Notes under the pieces: model-generated
Databases searched by the model: none
Seen by the model: the letters and a program-made list of their open reading frames with translations, nothing else
Told to the model about the DNA's origin: nothing
Part shown: positions 34,109 to 42,656 of the stretch, piece by piece
How the letters are laid out: each line of letters opens with the position of its first letter
How positions within the stretch are numbered: the stretch's first letter is position 1
Assembly (NCBI GenBank): GCA_024233935.1
Contig: JACKOY010000009.1
Location: 82,086-146,085 of the forward strand
DNA length: 64,000 nt
Direction of reading: 5' to 3'
Origin: Spirochaetales bacterium
GTDB lineage: Bacteria > Spirochaetota > Leptospiria > Leptospirales > Leptonemataceae
Made by a program: the position numbers and the translations under genes

Positions 34109-35158
34109 CTACTGCCCCACCTGCACATGATTGGAAACATAGAGATGGTCCGGAACGTCTGTCGTGTCCCAGAGTTCACCCTGCACGTAGATGGGGCCGC
34201 GCAGGGCAGCAACCGGCAACTCCAACTCCAGCGTGCCATCGCCGCGGTCCACGGCGAAGTAGCTGGACCCGTCGACTCCCGCCAGCCCAGCGCGGCCTTC
34301 AATGCGGCTCGTGGGACCAGGCGTCGCCGGTCTCTGGACCGCCTTGATGGCCACGTGGTAATTGCCGTGCCGACTGGCGCGAAAACGGTAGCTCACAATC
34401 AATACGGGGCCGGTGTCGCGGCGCTCCGCGTGAGCAGATAGAATTTCCAGCATCGGAATCTCGGTTGGATGAGTATTCGTGGGTGCGGCCGGCTGAAAGG
34501 GAATCTGCGCTATGTAATTTGGATCTATGCTAGATTGAATGGCGGCGGCGAAATCGGTGTGGTTGTGCACGTCGAAATATTGCCCGGCGCCCGCCCCTGC
34601 GATGGAAGACAACTCCGATGCCACAGTTCCATTGACATCAAGGCCAATCACGTTGATGCGAACATCTCCGCCGGCCGCGCGAATTCGTTGGGCTTCGCTG
34701 ACCGGATTGCCGCCGCAGCTCTCGGCGCCATCCGAAATCACAATGATTCGGGTTCCGGGATGGGACGGCAGGATTGTCTCGCGTATGAGGCGCAACGTCG
34801 CGCCCAACGGCGTTGCCCCGGCCGGAACCATGGTGCTCACCTGACTCTGGAGACTGGCCCGGTTGTCGCGACGAATCGGCGCATAAATGCGTGTGGACCG
34901 GCAGCCCGGAATCTGATTACCATAAGCGACCAAACCCGCCTCGGCGGCGGCCGGCAGGCGATTGATCTGCTCCGACAAAAGCACCCGGGCAGCCACCATG
35001 CGGGGCACATCGCCAAAGGCCTCGGCCATGGAGCCTGAGGCATCCAGAACGAACAGCACCGGGCCGCTCCCGGACGCTCCTTCCCCCCGGCCGGGGCCCG
35101 GAAAAAGGAACAGAGCCGCCAGGAGTACGGAAAGGGCGATGGGGACGCGCGGCTTCAC
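34109..35158 (-). CDS. Exported von Willebrand factor A-domain protein
   Basis: A 349-residue exported protein: signal peptide about 1-25 (ALSVLLAALFLFPGPGRGEG) then a vWA domain from about 33 to 215. The MIDAS metal site is intact: DASGSM (Asp39), the ATPLGATL threonine, and ISDGAE aspartate. The C-terminal ~130 residues form an uncharacterised beta-rich domain. Such proteins bind partners through a divalent metal. The start is the GTG at 35158; in-frame ATGs farther upstream overlap the divergent cnoX gene. It precedes the sulfatase-fold membrane gene, with which it probably works. Confidence 0.83.
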   Translation of the reverse strand: MKPRVPIALSVLLAALFLFPGPGRGEGASGSGPVLFVLDASGSMAEAFGDVPRMVAARVLLSEQINRLPAAAEAGLVAYGNQIPGCRSTRIYAPIRRDNRASLQSQVSTMVPAGATPLGATLRLIRETILPSHPGTRIIVISDGAESCGGNPVSEAQRIRAAGGDVRINVIGLDVNGTVASELSSIAGAGAGQYFDVHNHTDFAAAIQSSIDPNYIAQIPFQPAAPTNTHPTEIPMLEILSAHAERRDTGPVLIVSYRFRASRHGNYHVAIKAVQRPATPGPTSRIEGRAGLAGVDGSSYFAVDRGDGTLELELPVAALRGPIYVQGELWDTTDVPDHLYVSNHVQVGQ

Positions 35159-35255
35159 GTGTAGTATATCGTCCTTCCGGTAGAATTCTGAAGATCCCGA
35201 CCCACAACCAGGCCACAAAGTTGACAAACCAGGGCAAAATGCGCTCTTTCGTTGC

Positions 35256-36035
35256 ATGGGCCAGAACGTCAGCGAAGCCGATTTTGCCACCCAGGTGATC
35301 GACCAGTCCAGCAAAACGCCGATTCTTGTGGATTTTTGGGCGGAGTGGTGCGGCCCCTGCCGCATGCTCACTCCGGTGCTCGAAAAGCTCGAGCAGGAGT
35401 ACGCTGGCGCGTTTAGGCTGGTTAAAGTCAATACGGACGAGAATCAGGCCCTGGCCGGTCAGTTTCAGATTACCGGCATACCGGCCTGTCGCCTGTTCGT
35501 GAATGGGCAGGTGGCAGGTGAGTTTACGGGAGCGCTTCCGGAACACGCCGTTCGTCGTTTTCTGGACCAGCATCTCCCACGACCCGAGCTGGACGAGCTT
35601 TCGGCCCTGGCCCAAACCGACCCCGTCGCGGCCGCCGACATGGCGATCGAAAGGCATTTGAGCGGGCCGGCTGCAGAAGAAATCGTCTGGTTCGGTGTGC
35701 AAAGCTTGCTCGAGTCCGGTAACGACAGTGCCCGGCTGCTCGAAATGCTCGGAAGCATTCCCGAAGTGGGAAGTCCTTTCTCCGACCGGGCCCGGTCCAT
35801 TCTCGATTTTGTGGCGCGCAACGGCGAGCATGCACTGAGAAGTCTGGCGCCACTAACGAAAAGCGCCAGCCAGAGCCAGACGCTGGAGACATTTCTGAGT
35901 AAGGTTGCGGAGGCCGAGACCAAAGCAGAACGGGAGGCTGCCCGCAGCGATCTGATCACATGCTTTCAACTTCTGGGCAACGGAAATGAACTGGTCGACG
36001 AATACCGCAAGAAACTCGCCCGACTTCTCTACTGA
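35256..36035 (+). CDS. cnoX: Thioredoxin-domain co-chaperone CnoX (YbbN)-like
   Basis: Holdase-type redox chaperone: an N-terminal thioredoxin domain (WCGPC at 31-35, residues 1-105) followed by ~150 residues of helical TPR-like repeat, as in YbbN/CnoX. Unlike E. coli CnoX it keeps both active-site cysteines (WCGPC). The C-terminal helices (DPVAAADMAIERHLSG, DLITCFQLLGNGNELVDEYRKKLARLLY, shown in part) are typical of its peptide-binding region. It lies between the divergent vWA gene and the LMW phosphatase gene, 6 bases ahead of the latter. Confidence 0.88.
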   Translation: MGQNVSEADFATQVIDQSSKTPILVDFWAEWCGPCRMLTPVLEKLEQEYAGAFRLVKVNTDENQALAGQFQITGIPACRLFVNGQVAGEFTGALPEHAVRRFLDQHLPRPELDELSALAQTDPVAAADMAIERHLSGPAAEEIVWFGVQSLLESGNDSARLLEMLGSIPEVGSPFSDRARSILDFVARNGEHALRSLAPLTKSASQSQTLETFLSKVAEAETKAEREAARSDLITCFQLLGNGNELVDEYRKKLARLLY

Positions 36036-36041
36036 ATCTGC

Positions 36042-36530
36042 ATGCACAAGACCGCGGTACTGTTTGTTTGTCTGGGCAACATCTGCCGGTCGCCCGCAGC
36101 CGAAGGCACCTTTCGGCATCTCGTTAAGGAGGCCGGCCTGGAACACGCCTTCCACATTGACTCCTGCGGCACATCCGCCTACCATATCGGCGAGCCTGCG
36201 AACGCACGTAGCCGCCGTACCGCTGCCCGTCACGGAATAACGCTCACCTCCCGGGCCCGACAGCTGCAACTGGATGATTTTCAGACCTTCGATCACATTC
36301 TCGCGATGGATCGGAGCAACCTTCAGGACGTACTACGCATGGCCCCTGCAGAGTCACGAGCCACAATCGCTTTGTTTCGCACGTTCGACCCGGAGGCGAA
36401 CCCCGAAAAAGTGCCCGACGTCCCGGATCCGTACTATGGCGGCGACGACGGCTTTGAAGAAGTGCAGCAAATCATGCTCCGCACGAGCCAGTCTTTTCTG
36501 CGCCATATCCGGGGAGTCGTACATGAATAA
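36042..36530 (+). CDS. Low-molecular-weight protein tyrosine phosphatase
   Basis: A 162-residue LMW PTP. The phosphate loop is VCLGNICRSP with Cys10 and Arg16 (CX5R), and the general acid loop is VPDPYYGG with the Asp. Family length and order match. It starts six bases after cnoX and its stop overlaps the HMG-CoA-lyase-type gene by 8 bases. LMW PTPs often act on tyrosine kinases of polysaccharide synthesis, but no such kinase is in the window. Confidence 0.93.
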   Translation: MHKTAVLFVCLGNICRSPAAEGTFRHLVKEAGLEHAFHIDSCGTSAYHIGEPANARSRRTAARHGITLTSRARQLQLDDFQTFDHILAMDRSNLQDVLRMAPAESRATIALFRTFDPEANPEKVPDVPDPYYGGDDGFEEVQQIMLRTSQSFLRHIRGVVHE

Positions 36531-37473
36531 GGGACGGATCTCGATTGTGGAGGTGGGGCCACGAGACGGATTGCAGAACGAGAAGGCAATCGTGCCGGTC
36601 GACGTGAAGAAGCACTTTATTGACCTTCTTGTACAATCGGGAGAGCAGCGTATTGAAGTCACCTCATTCGTCAGACCGGGCGTGATTCCCCAACTGGCCG
36701 ATGCCTCAGAACTCATGGCCGCCCTTGGCACGGACCGACAGTGGTTTTCGGCTCTGGTTCCTAATCGGCGCGGAATGGAAAAGGCCCTGGAAGCGGGCCT
36801 TCGGGAAGTGGCCGTGTTTACGGCCGCCAGCGAGACGTTTACGAAGCGCAACATCAATGCTTCGATTGCGGAAAGCCTGGAGCGCTTTGAAGAGGTTTTT
36901 GCTCTCGCGCAATCCAACAATGTGCGTGTACGCGCCTATGTGAGCACCGTGATCGAATGTCCGTATGAAGGGAAGATCGAACCGACTCGCGTTTTGGAGG
37001 TTTCGGAGGCGTTGCTGCAAATGGGCGCCTACGAAATTTCTCTGGGCGAAACGATTGGTGTGGCGGTTCCCGATGAGGTCTCGCGTTTACTTGAGATATT
37101 ATTAAGGAAGCTTCCGCCCGAGCGGTTTGCGGGTCATTTTCACGACACGAGCGGCACCGCTCTCGCGAATGTCGGGTGCGCCCTTCAGTTTGGGCTGCGA
37201 ACCTTCGATTCAAGCGCCGGCGGTCTGGGCGGGTGCCCCTATGCTCCCGGCGCCGCCGGGAATCTGGCGACTGAGGATCTCGTGTATTTCCTGGAACGAT
37301 CGGGATGGCAGACGGGGGTGAGTCTGGACAAAATCGTCGGCGCCAGCGCCTACATATATGAGAAGATCGGAAGGGGCATCCTGTCGCGGGTCCATGCCTC
37401 CATTGTGGCCCGTCGCGCGCGCTCAGAAAAAAAAACAGTCGAAAACACGGCGAGCCACCCGGCGTCTAACTGA
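36523..37473 (+). CDS. Hydroxymethylglutaryl-CoA lyase
   Basis: A 316-residue HMGL-like TIM-barrel enzyme that cleaves HMG-CoA to acetyl-CoA and acetoacetate in leucine or ketone-body metabolism. It begins RISIVEVGPRDGLQNE with the catalytic Arg-Asp pair. HFHDTSGTALANV carries the metal-binding His pair (FHD in place of the usual CHD), and GGLGGCPYAPGAAGNLATED carries the catalytic Cys of true HMG-CoA lyases. The SLGETIGV strand has Glu where most have Asp. The start is at 36523 (overlap with the phosphatase gene), with GGGGAG upstream. Confidence 0.92.
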   Translation: MNKGRISIVEVGPRDGLQNEKAIVPVDVKKHFIDLLVQSGEQRIEVTSFVRPGVIPQLADASELMAALGTDRQWFSALVPNRRGMEKALEAGLREVAVFTAASETFTKRNINASIAESLERFEEVFALAQSNNVRVRAYVSTVIECPYEGKIEPTRVLEVSEALLQMGAYEISLGETIGVAVPDEVSRLLEILLRKLPPERFAGHFHDTSGTALANVGCALQFGLRTFDSSAGGLGGCPYAPGAAGNLATEDLVYFLERSGWQTGVSLDKIVGASAYIYEKIGRGILSRVHASIVARRARSEKKTVENTASHPASN

Positions 37474-37474
37474 T

Positions 37475-38059
37475 ATGTCAAAATTGCCGTACGTAAATCG
37501 CTTTGTCGTCTGCGCCCTGACTTTGGTCTGGGTTACGCTTCGGACCCCGGAGCTTCCTGCCCAACAGCAACCGCCTGCTGGATACTGGAGTCTCGATCGA
37601 TCCAGTTCAAGCATCGAATTCGTTGCACGGGCCCGGCTCGGCGACGTGGAAGGGCAGTTTCATGAGTGGTCTTTTACCGGCGCCGTACCGCAGAATCTGG
37701 CGCAGGCCCGGGGCCAGATCTCGGTCGACGTCGCTTCCATTGATACGCGCAATCAACGGCGCGATGACCATCTTCGTAATCCCGATTTTTTCGAAGTGGA
37801 ACGCTTCCCGACGGCGGTCTTCATAGTTCAGAGTGTCGAAGTCGATCAAGACCTGGTCTACGTGACCGGACAAATGCAGATCAAAGGTAAGACGCTACCC
37901 GTGGAGCTTGAGCTCGAGCGATCCGAAACCGCAAATCGGCTGGAGCTGAAAGGGGCCATGCACATCCGGCGCTTCGACTACGGCATCACCTACAATAGCG
38001 TAATCAACCCCATTGAGAATGTTGTTTTGATGCGCCTGCATCTCGTGTTCGTACACTGA
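37475..38059 (+). CDS. YceI-family exported protein
   Basis: A 194-residue protein with a signal peptide (hydrophobic VVCALTLVWVTL to about residue 31, PAQ cleavage) and a YceI beta-barrel lipid/polyprenol-binding domain: YWSLDRSSSSIEFVAR, GQISVDVASIDTRNQRRDDHLRNPDFFEVERFP (shown in part) and the closing YGITYN. These are the family hallmarks. It probably binds an isoprenoid-like ligand in the periplasm. It begins 2 bases after the lyase stop (TAA-TGATATG), so it is part of the same transcript. Confidence 0.9.
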   Translation: MSKLPYVNRFVVCALTLVWVTLRTPELPAQQQPPAGYWSLDRSSSSIEFVARARLGDVEGQFHEWSFTGAVPQNLAQARGQISVDVASIDTRNQRRDDHLRNPDFFEVERFPTAVFIVQSVEVDQDLVYVTGQMQIKGKTLPVELELERSETANRLELKGAMHIRRFDYGITYNSVINPIENVVLMRLHLVFVH

Positions 38060-38062
38060 TGC

Positions 38063-38494
38063 TTAATCTTCTTCTCCGGGAGGAATCGCGCGGCAGGAGC
38101 CGCTGGCCACTTTTTCGCCCCTTTGATTGACCCAGAGGATTTTCATTTCCACTGCTTTCAGTCGCTGAATCTTTCTGGTGACCTCCACGGTGCAGGTTAT
38201 TGTGTCCCCGGGGTACGTGGGCCGGCGGTACTTTTGAGTGACTTCGAGGGCGACGGTACCCAATCCGGGTAATTTTGTCCCGAGTATGGGGGCCAGAAGA
38301 GAGCCCGGCAAACCACCGTGGGCGATGCGACTCTTAAAGCGTGTTTTCTTCGCGTATTCTTCGTCGACATGCACCGGATTGAAATCACCACTGATGCCGG
38401 CATAGAGATAGATGTCCGTTTCGCTGATAGTCTTTGTGAAGCTGGCCGTATCTCCGACCTGAATCTCGTCATATCGCTTGCCGCGCTCATACAT
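38063..38494 (-). CDS. MaoC-type (R)-enoyl-CoA hydratase-like protein
   Basis: A 143-residue single-hotdog protein with the hydratase-2 active site: GISGDFNPVHVDEEYA (catalytic Asp and His within D-x4-H) followed by RIAHGGLPGSLLAPIL. It is the length of PhaJ-type (R)-specific enoyl-CoA hydratases. It is convergent with yceI (3 bases between). Substrate is not predictable. It ends with acidic PPGEED. Confidence 0.9.
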   Translation of the reverse strand: MYERGKRYDEIQVGDTASFTKTISETDIYLYAGISGDFNPVHVDEEYAKKTRFKSRIAHGGLPGSLLAPILGTKLPGLGTVALEVTQKYRRPTYPGDTITCTVEVTRKIQRLKAVEMKILWVNQRGEKVASGSCRAIPPGEED

Positions 38495-38540
38495 GCCCGA
38501 CGGAATCGCAGGCCGGGCAGGTAGTTGTCAACGAGAGATC

Positions 38541-39053
38541 ATGTACACCCATCGCACACTTTTTCGTCACCTGGCAGTAGCTACGGCCCTGAGCCTATTG
38601 CCCTTTTCGATTGCCGGCCGGGCGGCAGTGCTGGCGGGATTGGAACGGTATGCTATCCTGTACATCTCACTCTTGCTGTTGTCTGTCGGATGGGCGGTGC
38701 TGGCGCGCTTGCTGACCCGGAATCTTCGCCTTACTCGCTCGTGGCTGCGTGGCGTGGCCCATTTGAAGCGTGACCGATGGGTTCTGCGGGGTTTGAAACG
38801 CCCCGCCGCACTCTCCTCTGCCGGGCTGCGTGCGATCACCCACTGGACCCGCTGTGGGCGGTGTGTCGCCTACTGGAGCGCTGCGGTCTCGGCATTGGTT
38901 CTGGTTTGGTGGGGACTGCCGGCGGGCGAACAGCCCTGGGCAAACTGGATGGCGCGCGGGTACTACGCGATCCTGTCTGGCTCGGTGGCTGCCTTCCTGA
39001 TTGTGGCGGCCGAGCTTGTCCGGGAATTTCGCATTCAAAACAAAGAAAGGTAG
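38541..39053 (+). CDS. Hypothetical inner-membrane protein
   Basis: A 170-residue membrane protein with about four hydrophobic segments (residues ~10-30, 38-58, 112-130, 142-160) and a basic cytosolic loop between the second and third. I do not recognise the family. The ATG at 38541 is chosen because it starts the first hydrophobic region properly, with a weak GAGAG upstream. It is divergent from the MaoC gene and 50 bases ahead of the AhpC/TSA-type gene. Confidence 0.7.
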   Translation: MYTHRTLFRHLAVATALSLLPFSIAGRAAVLAGLERYAILYISLLLLSVGWAVLARLLTRNLRLTRSWLRGVAHLKRDRWVLRGLKRPAALSSAGLRAITHWTRCGRCVAYWSAAVSALVLVWWGLPAGEQPWANWMARGYYAILSGSVAAFLIVAAELVREFRIQNKER

Positions 39054-39103
39054 TGTCCCCCATCCGACCGGGGCACTATACTACAGAGGGTTTTGCCGCT
39101 CCA

Positions 39104-39652
39104 ATGAATGTCGAAGCGATTCTGAGTAAGAAGATCTGCCACAATGGTCACAATCTGGCGGAACTGACCCACGAACTCCCTGTGCTCTTCATATTTTTGC
39201 GGCATCTCGGCTGCACGTTCTGTCGCGAGGCCCTGGCGGACATCGGCGCCCAGAGGCGAGCGATAGAGCTTGAGGGGGCCGGTCTCGCACTGGTGCACAT
39301 GAGCCCTCCCGAAGAGGCCGATCCGATTCTGGACGAATACGGTCTCTATGATGTTATCAAAATCAGTGATCCCGATCGTGAACTCTATCAATCCTTCGAG
39401 CTTCCGCGCGCGCGACTTCATCGGCTCCTGGGAATCAAGGTGATGATCCGCGGACTTCTGGCCGGGGTCATCCGGGGTCATGGCATCGGTTCCCCGATGG
39501 GCGACACCTGGCAACTGCCGGGCATCTTTCTTGTGTATCAGGGTAAAGTGGCCCGCGCCTATCGACATACCAGCCCGGCCGATCGCCCGAACTACGTGGA
39601 ACTGGCCTGTTTTCCGCTCAATCCAGATCAGCCCCTGCCCCGGGCCTGGTAG
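39104..39652 (+). CDS. AhpC/TSA (peroxiredoxin-like, PRXL2-type) protein
   Basis: A 182-residue thioredoxin-fold protein with the active-site segment RHLGCTFCREALADI (CxxC) and later ALVHMSPPEEADPILDEYG, as in peroxiredoxin-like PRXL2/SelL-type proteins. There is no classical Prx Thr/Cys/Arg triad, so it may be a thiol reductase rather than a peroxidase. The C-terminal QLPGIFLVYQGKVARAYRH matches the family's cis-Pro loop. It lies on the + strand, with the DUF4349 lipoprotein gene following. Confidence 0.82.
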   Translation: MNVEAILSKKICHNGHNLAELTHELPVLFIFLRHLGCTFCREALADIGAQRRAIELEGAGLALVHMSPPEEADPILDEYGLYDVIKISDPDRELYQSFELPRARLHRLLGIKVMIRGLLAGVIRGHGIGSPMGDTWQLPGIFLVYQGKVARAYRHTSPADRPNYVELACFPLNPDQPLPRAW

Positions 39653-39705
39653 AAGCGATTCCGCGTTTGAACTTTTCTCGATTACCGATCGTCTATCTTG
39701 CAATC

Positions 39706-40614
39706 ATGAAAAACTTTGTTCGTTTCTCCGCCATCCTCCTGGTGTTTCTGTTCGCTGCTTATTGCTCTCAAGAAAACGAAGCCCCGACTACCTCCACTGA
39801 CCAGACCGGCAATCTGGCCGATGAAGACGGCCTGCTTGCAGGCCAGGCGGCCGCAGAAGCTGACATGGATGCGCCCCGGGCCGAGAGGCAGCGCGCCGCG
39901 CAGCCCGGCGCTCCCGCTGATGATCGCACTCAGGGACCGACAGCGATCCTCCCGCGCTTTGATCTGGCGGAAGGACGGTTGCTTGAATATGTTATTACGC
40001 TCCGCTATCGCACTAACGACTTCGAAAAAGCGCGTGTCTTTCTTCTGGCTTTCGCCTCTCGCAACGGTTACATCAACAGCAGTTCGGCGCGTTTTACCGA
40101 CGATCCATACCTCGCCACGACATTGCGCGTGCGATCTGATCGGGTGTATGAGGCCCTCCAGGACTTGAATGAAGTCGGCGTGCTTTTGAGCGAAGACATA
40201 TCCGTTGTCGACCACACCGAGGAGATGGTCATCGCCGCGCGTCAGTATCGACGGGAGCAGATCCGAAGCCAGCGTCGCGCGCGGGCGGGGGCAGCCACGC
40301 CTGGAACGAACCGTAACTGGGATGAAATCGAGCAGCTGTTGGAAGCCAGCGAGAATCGTCAGGACCAGGCCGAGCACGAACAATGGCGCATAAACGACCG
40401 CGTAGAGTGGGCCACCTTGAACATTCAGCTGGAAGGACCGGAGACCACAGATACGATCTCCGTCCCCAACTATACGAACGCCCTGATCGGTTTTGTGAAT
40501 ACGCTCCTGTGGATGCTCTACGGCCTGCTCTGGATTTCCCCGGTCCTGGTTCTCCTGGCTGCGATAGCGTATGGACTGCGATTCTGGTACCGGAAGCGCA
40601 GCCAGAAAGCCTGA
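39706..40614 (+). CDS. DUF4349-type lipoprotein
   Basis: A 302-residue predicted lipoprotein: signal peptide to AAYC (Cys20), a disordered polar linker to about residue 80, then a DUF4349 domain with LEYVITLRYRTNDFEKA, SSSARFTDDPYLATTLRVRSDRV (in part), a coiled coil, and a C-terminal TM segment (residues about 265-290) ending in RFWYRKRSQKA. Typical of envelope proteins in this family, of unknown role. The start is the ATG at 39706; an upstream in-frame start at 39667 lacks a signal shape. A terminator-like hairpin follows. Confidence 0.82.
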   Translation: MKNFVRFSAILLVFLFAAYCSQENEAPTTSTDQTGNLADEDGLLAGQAAAEADMDAPRAERQRAAQPGAPADDRTQGPTAILPRFDLAEGRLLEYVITLRYRTNDFEKARVFLLAFASRNGYINSSSARFTDDPYLATTLRVRSDRVYEALQDLNEVGVLLSEDISVVDHTEEMVIAARQYRREQIRSQRRARAGAATPGTNRNWDEIEQLLEASENRQDQAEHEQWRINDRVEWATLNIQLEGPETTDTISVPNYTNALIGFVNTLLWMLYGLLWISPVLVLLAAIAYGLRFWYRKRSQKA

Positions 40615-40626
40615 TCGGTTTCAGCT

Positions 40627-40657
40627 GGCGGGGGTAAATTGCCCCTGCCTACTTTTC
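40627..40657 (+). terminator. Rho-independent terminator between convergent genes
   Basis: GGCGGGGG and CCCCTGCC (40627-40634 and 40642-40649) form an 8-pair stem (one G-U) around a 7-base loop, followed by TACTTTT on the + strand. It ends the DUF4349 transcript and covers the stop of the convergent DsbA-type gene. Confidence 0.55.
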
Positions 40658-41329
40658 CCGAACGCCGGAAGAACTCTCCAGATGTTGCGCGAGCTGCGCC
40701 AACCGTTGTTCCAGCTCGTCGAAGGCGACGAAGCCGCGGGTTATCAAAACCAGACGCTCTTCGTCCCGCGCCAGTAAAGTGGGGTAGCCCATGATGCCGA
40801 GGTCGAAGGCCCGTGCGAACCCATCGCGGGTCTTTTCGTCTGTTGCAGGGTCCTTGAGTCGGCTCTCAAACTCCTCGCTATTCAGACCGACTTCTTCTGC
40901 GATTTTCAGGAAGGTATCCTCGGAGGTCGGATCGGCCCCCTGCGCATAGAATGCGCGCTGAAGGGCATGCTGGAATGCCAGTGCCGTCTTGTGGTCTGGA
41001 GCCTCAAGCTGTCCGGCCTGCAGACCGGCAGCAACCACAGCTCGAGAGGCCGGAGTTGTATTGTACACAAAGCCCGGGTGCCCCTCGAAAAAACCAAAGT
41101 GAAAAGGTTGACCGCTCGCTTTCTGAACCATGCGCCAGTGGTGTTGAATCTCGCTCGCGAGAGTCTGAGGCGTGGGCCGCGTTTCGTCAGGACGCAGGCC
41201 CCCGGGAACCAATTCCATGCTGATGCGATCAGCGTAATGAGAGTCTGCCAAACGCGCCAGGGTGGCGGAAAACCCATAGCACCAGGAACACATCGGATCC
41301 GAGAAATAGATCAATTGCATTTGTTGCAT
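40649..41329 (-). CDS. DsbA-family (FrnE-like) oxidoreductase
   Basis: A 226-residue thioredoxin-fold protein with active site DPMCSWCYGF (CxxC at the start) and an inserted helical domain, as in DsbA/FrnE and HCCA-isomerase-like enzymes. There is no signal peptide, so it works in the cytoplasm. The cis-Pro loop is LGIMGYPTLL. The start is at ATG 41329 or the equally possible 41320 (MQLIYFSDPM); the frame to 41368 was not used. It is convergent with the DUF4349 gene, and its leader holds a stem-loop at 41356-41388. Confidence 0.88.
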   Translation of the reverse strand: MQQMQLIYFSDPMCSWCYGFSATLARLADSHYADRISMELVPGGLRPDETRPTPQTLASEIQHHWRMVQKASGQPFHFGFFEGHPGFVYNTTPASRAVVAAGLQAGQLEAPDHKTALAFQHALQRAFYAQGADPTSEDTFLKIAEEVGLNSEEFESRLKDPATDEKTRDGFARAFDLGIMGYPTLLARDEERLVLITRGFVAFDELEQRLAQLAQHLESSSGVREK

Positions 41330-41355
41330 GGTGTTAGTATGGACGGAGCGCGCTA

Positions 41356-41388
41356 CTCCGGCTCCCAAAAAAATGGGCTTCTCCGGAG
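41356..41388. repeat. Inverted repeat in the DsbA/TPM intergenic region
   Basis: CTCCGG (41356-41361) and CCGGAG (41383-41388) enclose CCC...GGG and a run of seven As. Read either way it is a hairpin with inner and outer stems, located between divergent genes. Function not clear; it may be an operator or leader structure for the minus-strand gene. Confidence 0.3.
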
Positions 41389-41542
41389 GAAAGACCCGCA
41401 GTAAAGTTCATGCACCTGCGATTGGACACAGAAAACGCGATTGATCCTTGATCCGGGCGCGGGTCGCAGGGAAAATGCAATTGACGAACGGCGGGCCTGG
41501 AGCTCATTCATAGGGTTCTGACTCCGGCAGGAAGGTCTGGCA

Positions 41543-42199
41543 ATGCGTCGAAATCCATTCACAGAAGCAGATAGAGATCAAATCCGAGCGGCGGTACAGC
41601 AAGCCGAAGGGCAGACCTCGGGCGAAATTGTGCCCTACTTTGTGGACCGTAGCGACGATTACGATGAGGGTATGTGGCGGGCCGGCTTGCTCGGCATGGG
41701 CCTGGCAACCCTGGCCCTGCTGGCGTTGCGGGAATACTTTGCGATCCACCAGGAGTGGCTGCCTTTCGGCTTGAGCGTGTCTTTGCTGATCGTGCTTTCG
41801 AGCGGCGTTACCGGCATTCTGCTCGCCTTTGCGTTTCCACGTGTGCGAACTACACTGGCCGGCGCAGCGCTCATCGAAAGACGGGTCGCGGCGCGCGCCC
41901 TGCAGGCTTTCGTGGCTGAGGAGGTTTTCTCAACCCGGGACCGTACAGGCATATTGATATTTCTCAGCCTCGATGAACGTCGCGTCCAGGTAATTGGCGA
42001 TAGCGGCATCAACGCGAAGGTGCGGCCGGAGGACTGGGAAGGCATCGTCGGAACGATTGTAAGTCACATGAAGCTCGGTCGTGCGGCGGAGGGTCTCGTG
42101 CTCGCCATCAAGGAATGCGGGCAGTTACTTGGTCGCAAAGCGGTGACCATCAAACCGGACGACCAGAACGAACTTTCCGACGAACTGCGCGGGGGGTGA
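41543..42199 (+). CDS. TPM-domain membrane protein
   Basis: A 218-residue protein with the TPM fold split by two membrane segments. Residues 1-40 (AVQQAEGQTSGEIVPYFVDRS) are the TPM N-terminal strand-helix, residues 47-95 hold two TM helices, then ALQAFVAEEVFSTRDRTGILIFLSLDERRV and GDSGINAKV complete the domain (quoted in part). This arrangement is seen in membrane TPM proteins of other spirochaetes; proteins of this type have been linked to photosystem repair in plants and are of unknown role in bacteria. The start is the ATG at 41543, with GGAAGG upstream. Confidence 0.82.
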   Translation: MRRNPFTEADRDQIRAAVQQAEGQTSGEIVPYFVDRSDDYDEGMWRAGLLGMGLATLALLALREYFAIHQEWLPFGLSVSLLIVLSSGVTGILLAFAFPRVRTTLAGAALIERRVAARALQAFVAEEVFSTRDRTGILIFLSLDERRVQVIGDSGINAKVRPEDWEGIVGTIVSHMKLGRAAEGLVLAIKECGQLLGRKAVTIKPDDQNELSDELRGG

Positions 42200-42254
42200 T
42201 TCGTAAAAGGCGAACCCGGTGTCACAGTCGATTTACACGCAACGTGGAGTTATC

Positions 42255-42656
42255 ATGAAACAGGTTCGAAAAAGTGAGGAAGAATGGCGTAAACTGCTCA
42301 CGCCAGAGCAATACCACATCGCCCGCGAGAAGGGCACCGAACGAGCGTTTACCGGCGAGTACAACTCAACGAAAGAAAAAGGCATGTTTCGTTGCATCTG
42401 CTGCGGGGCCGAGCTGTTCCATTCCGATGCAAAGTACGACTCCGGGAGCGGATGGCCGAGCTTTTATGAGCCGGCCGTATCGGAGCACGTTCGCACCGAG
42501 GAAGACAGCAGTCACGGTATGTTGCGAACGGAAGTTTTGTGCAACGCCTGCGATGCACATCTCGGCCACGTCTTTCCCGATGGTCCCGAACCGACCGGCC
42601 TGCGTTACTGCATCAATTCCGCGTCTCTGCAACTGGACCCGGAATCCGACGCATGA
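42255..42656 (+). CDS. msrB: Peptide-methionine (R)-S-oxide reductase
   Basis: Repairs (R)-methionine sulfoxide. The 133-residue protein carries a structural zinc site with Cys47/Cys50 (CICC) and Cys96/Cys99 (CNAC) and the catalytic Cys119 in RYCINSASL. It also has the GWPSF, SHGMLRTEV and HLGHVFPDGP segments. The ATG at 42255 has GGAG just upstream. It is followed by a hotdog-fold thioesterase-type gene whose start overlaps the msrB stop by 4 bases. Confidence 0.96.
   Translation: MKQVRKSEEEWRKLLTPEQYHIAREKGTERAFTGEYNSTKEKGMFRCICCGAELFHSDAKYDSGSGWPSFYEPAVSEHVRTEEDSSHGMLRTEVLCNACDAHLGHVFPDGPEPTGLRYCINSASLQLDPESDA

Noticed and set aside
41380..41406. GGAGGAAAGACCC resembling the RNase P RNA GAGGAAAGTCC block
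   Set aside because: No other RNase P RNA blocks nearby and the local sequence is only ~30 bases.
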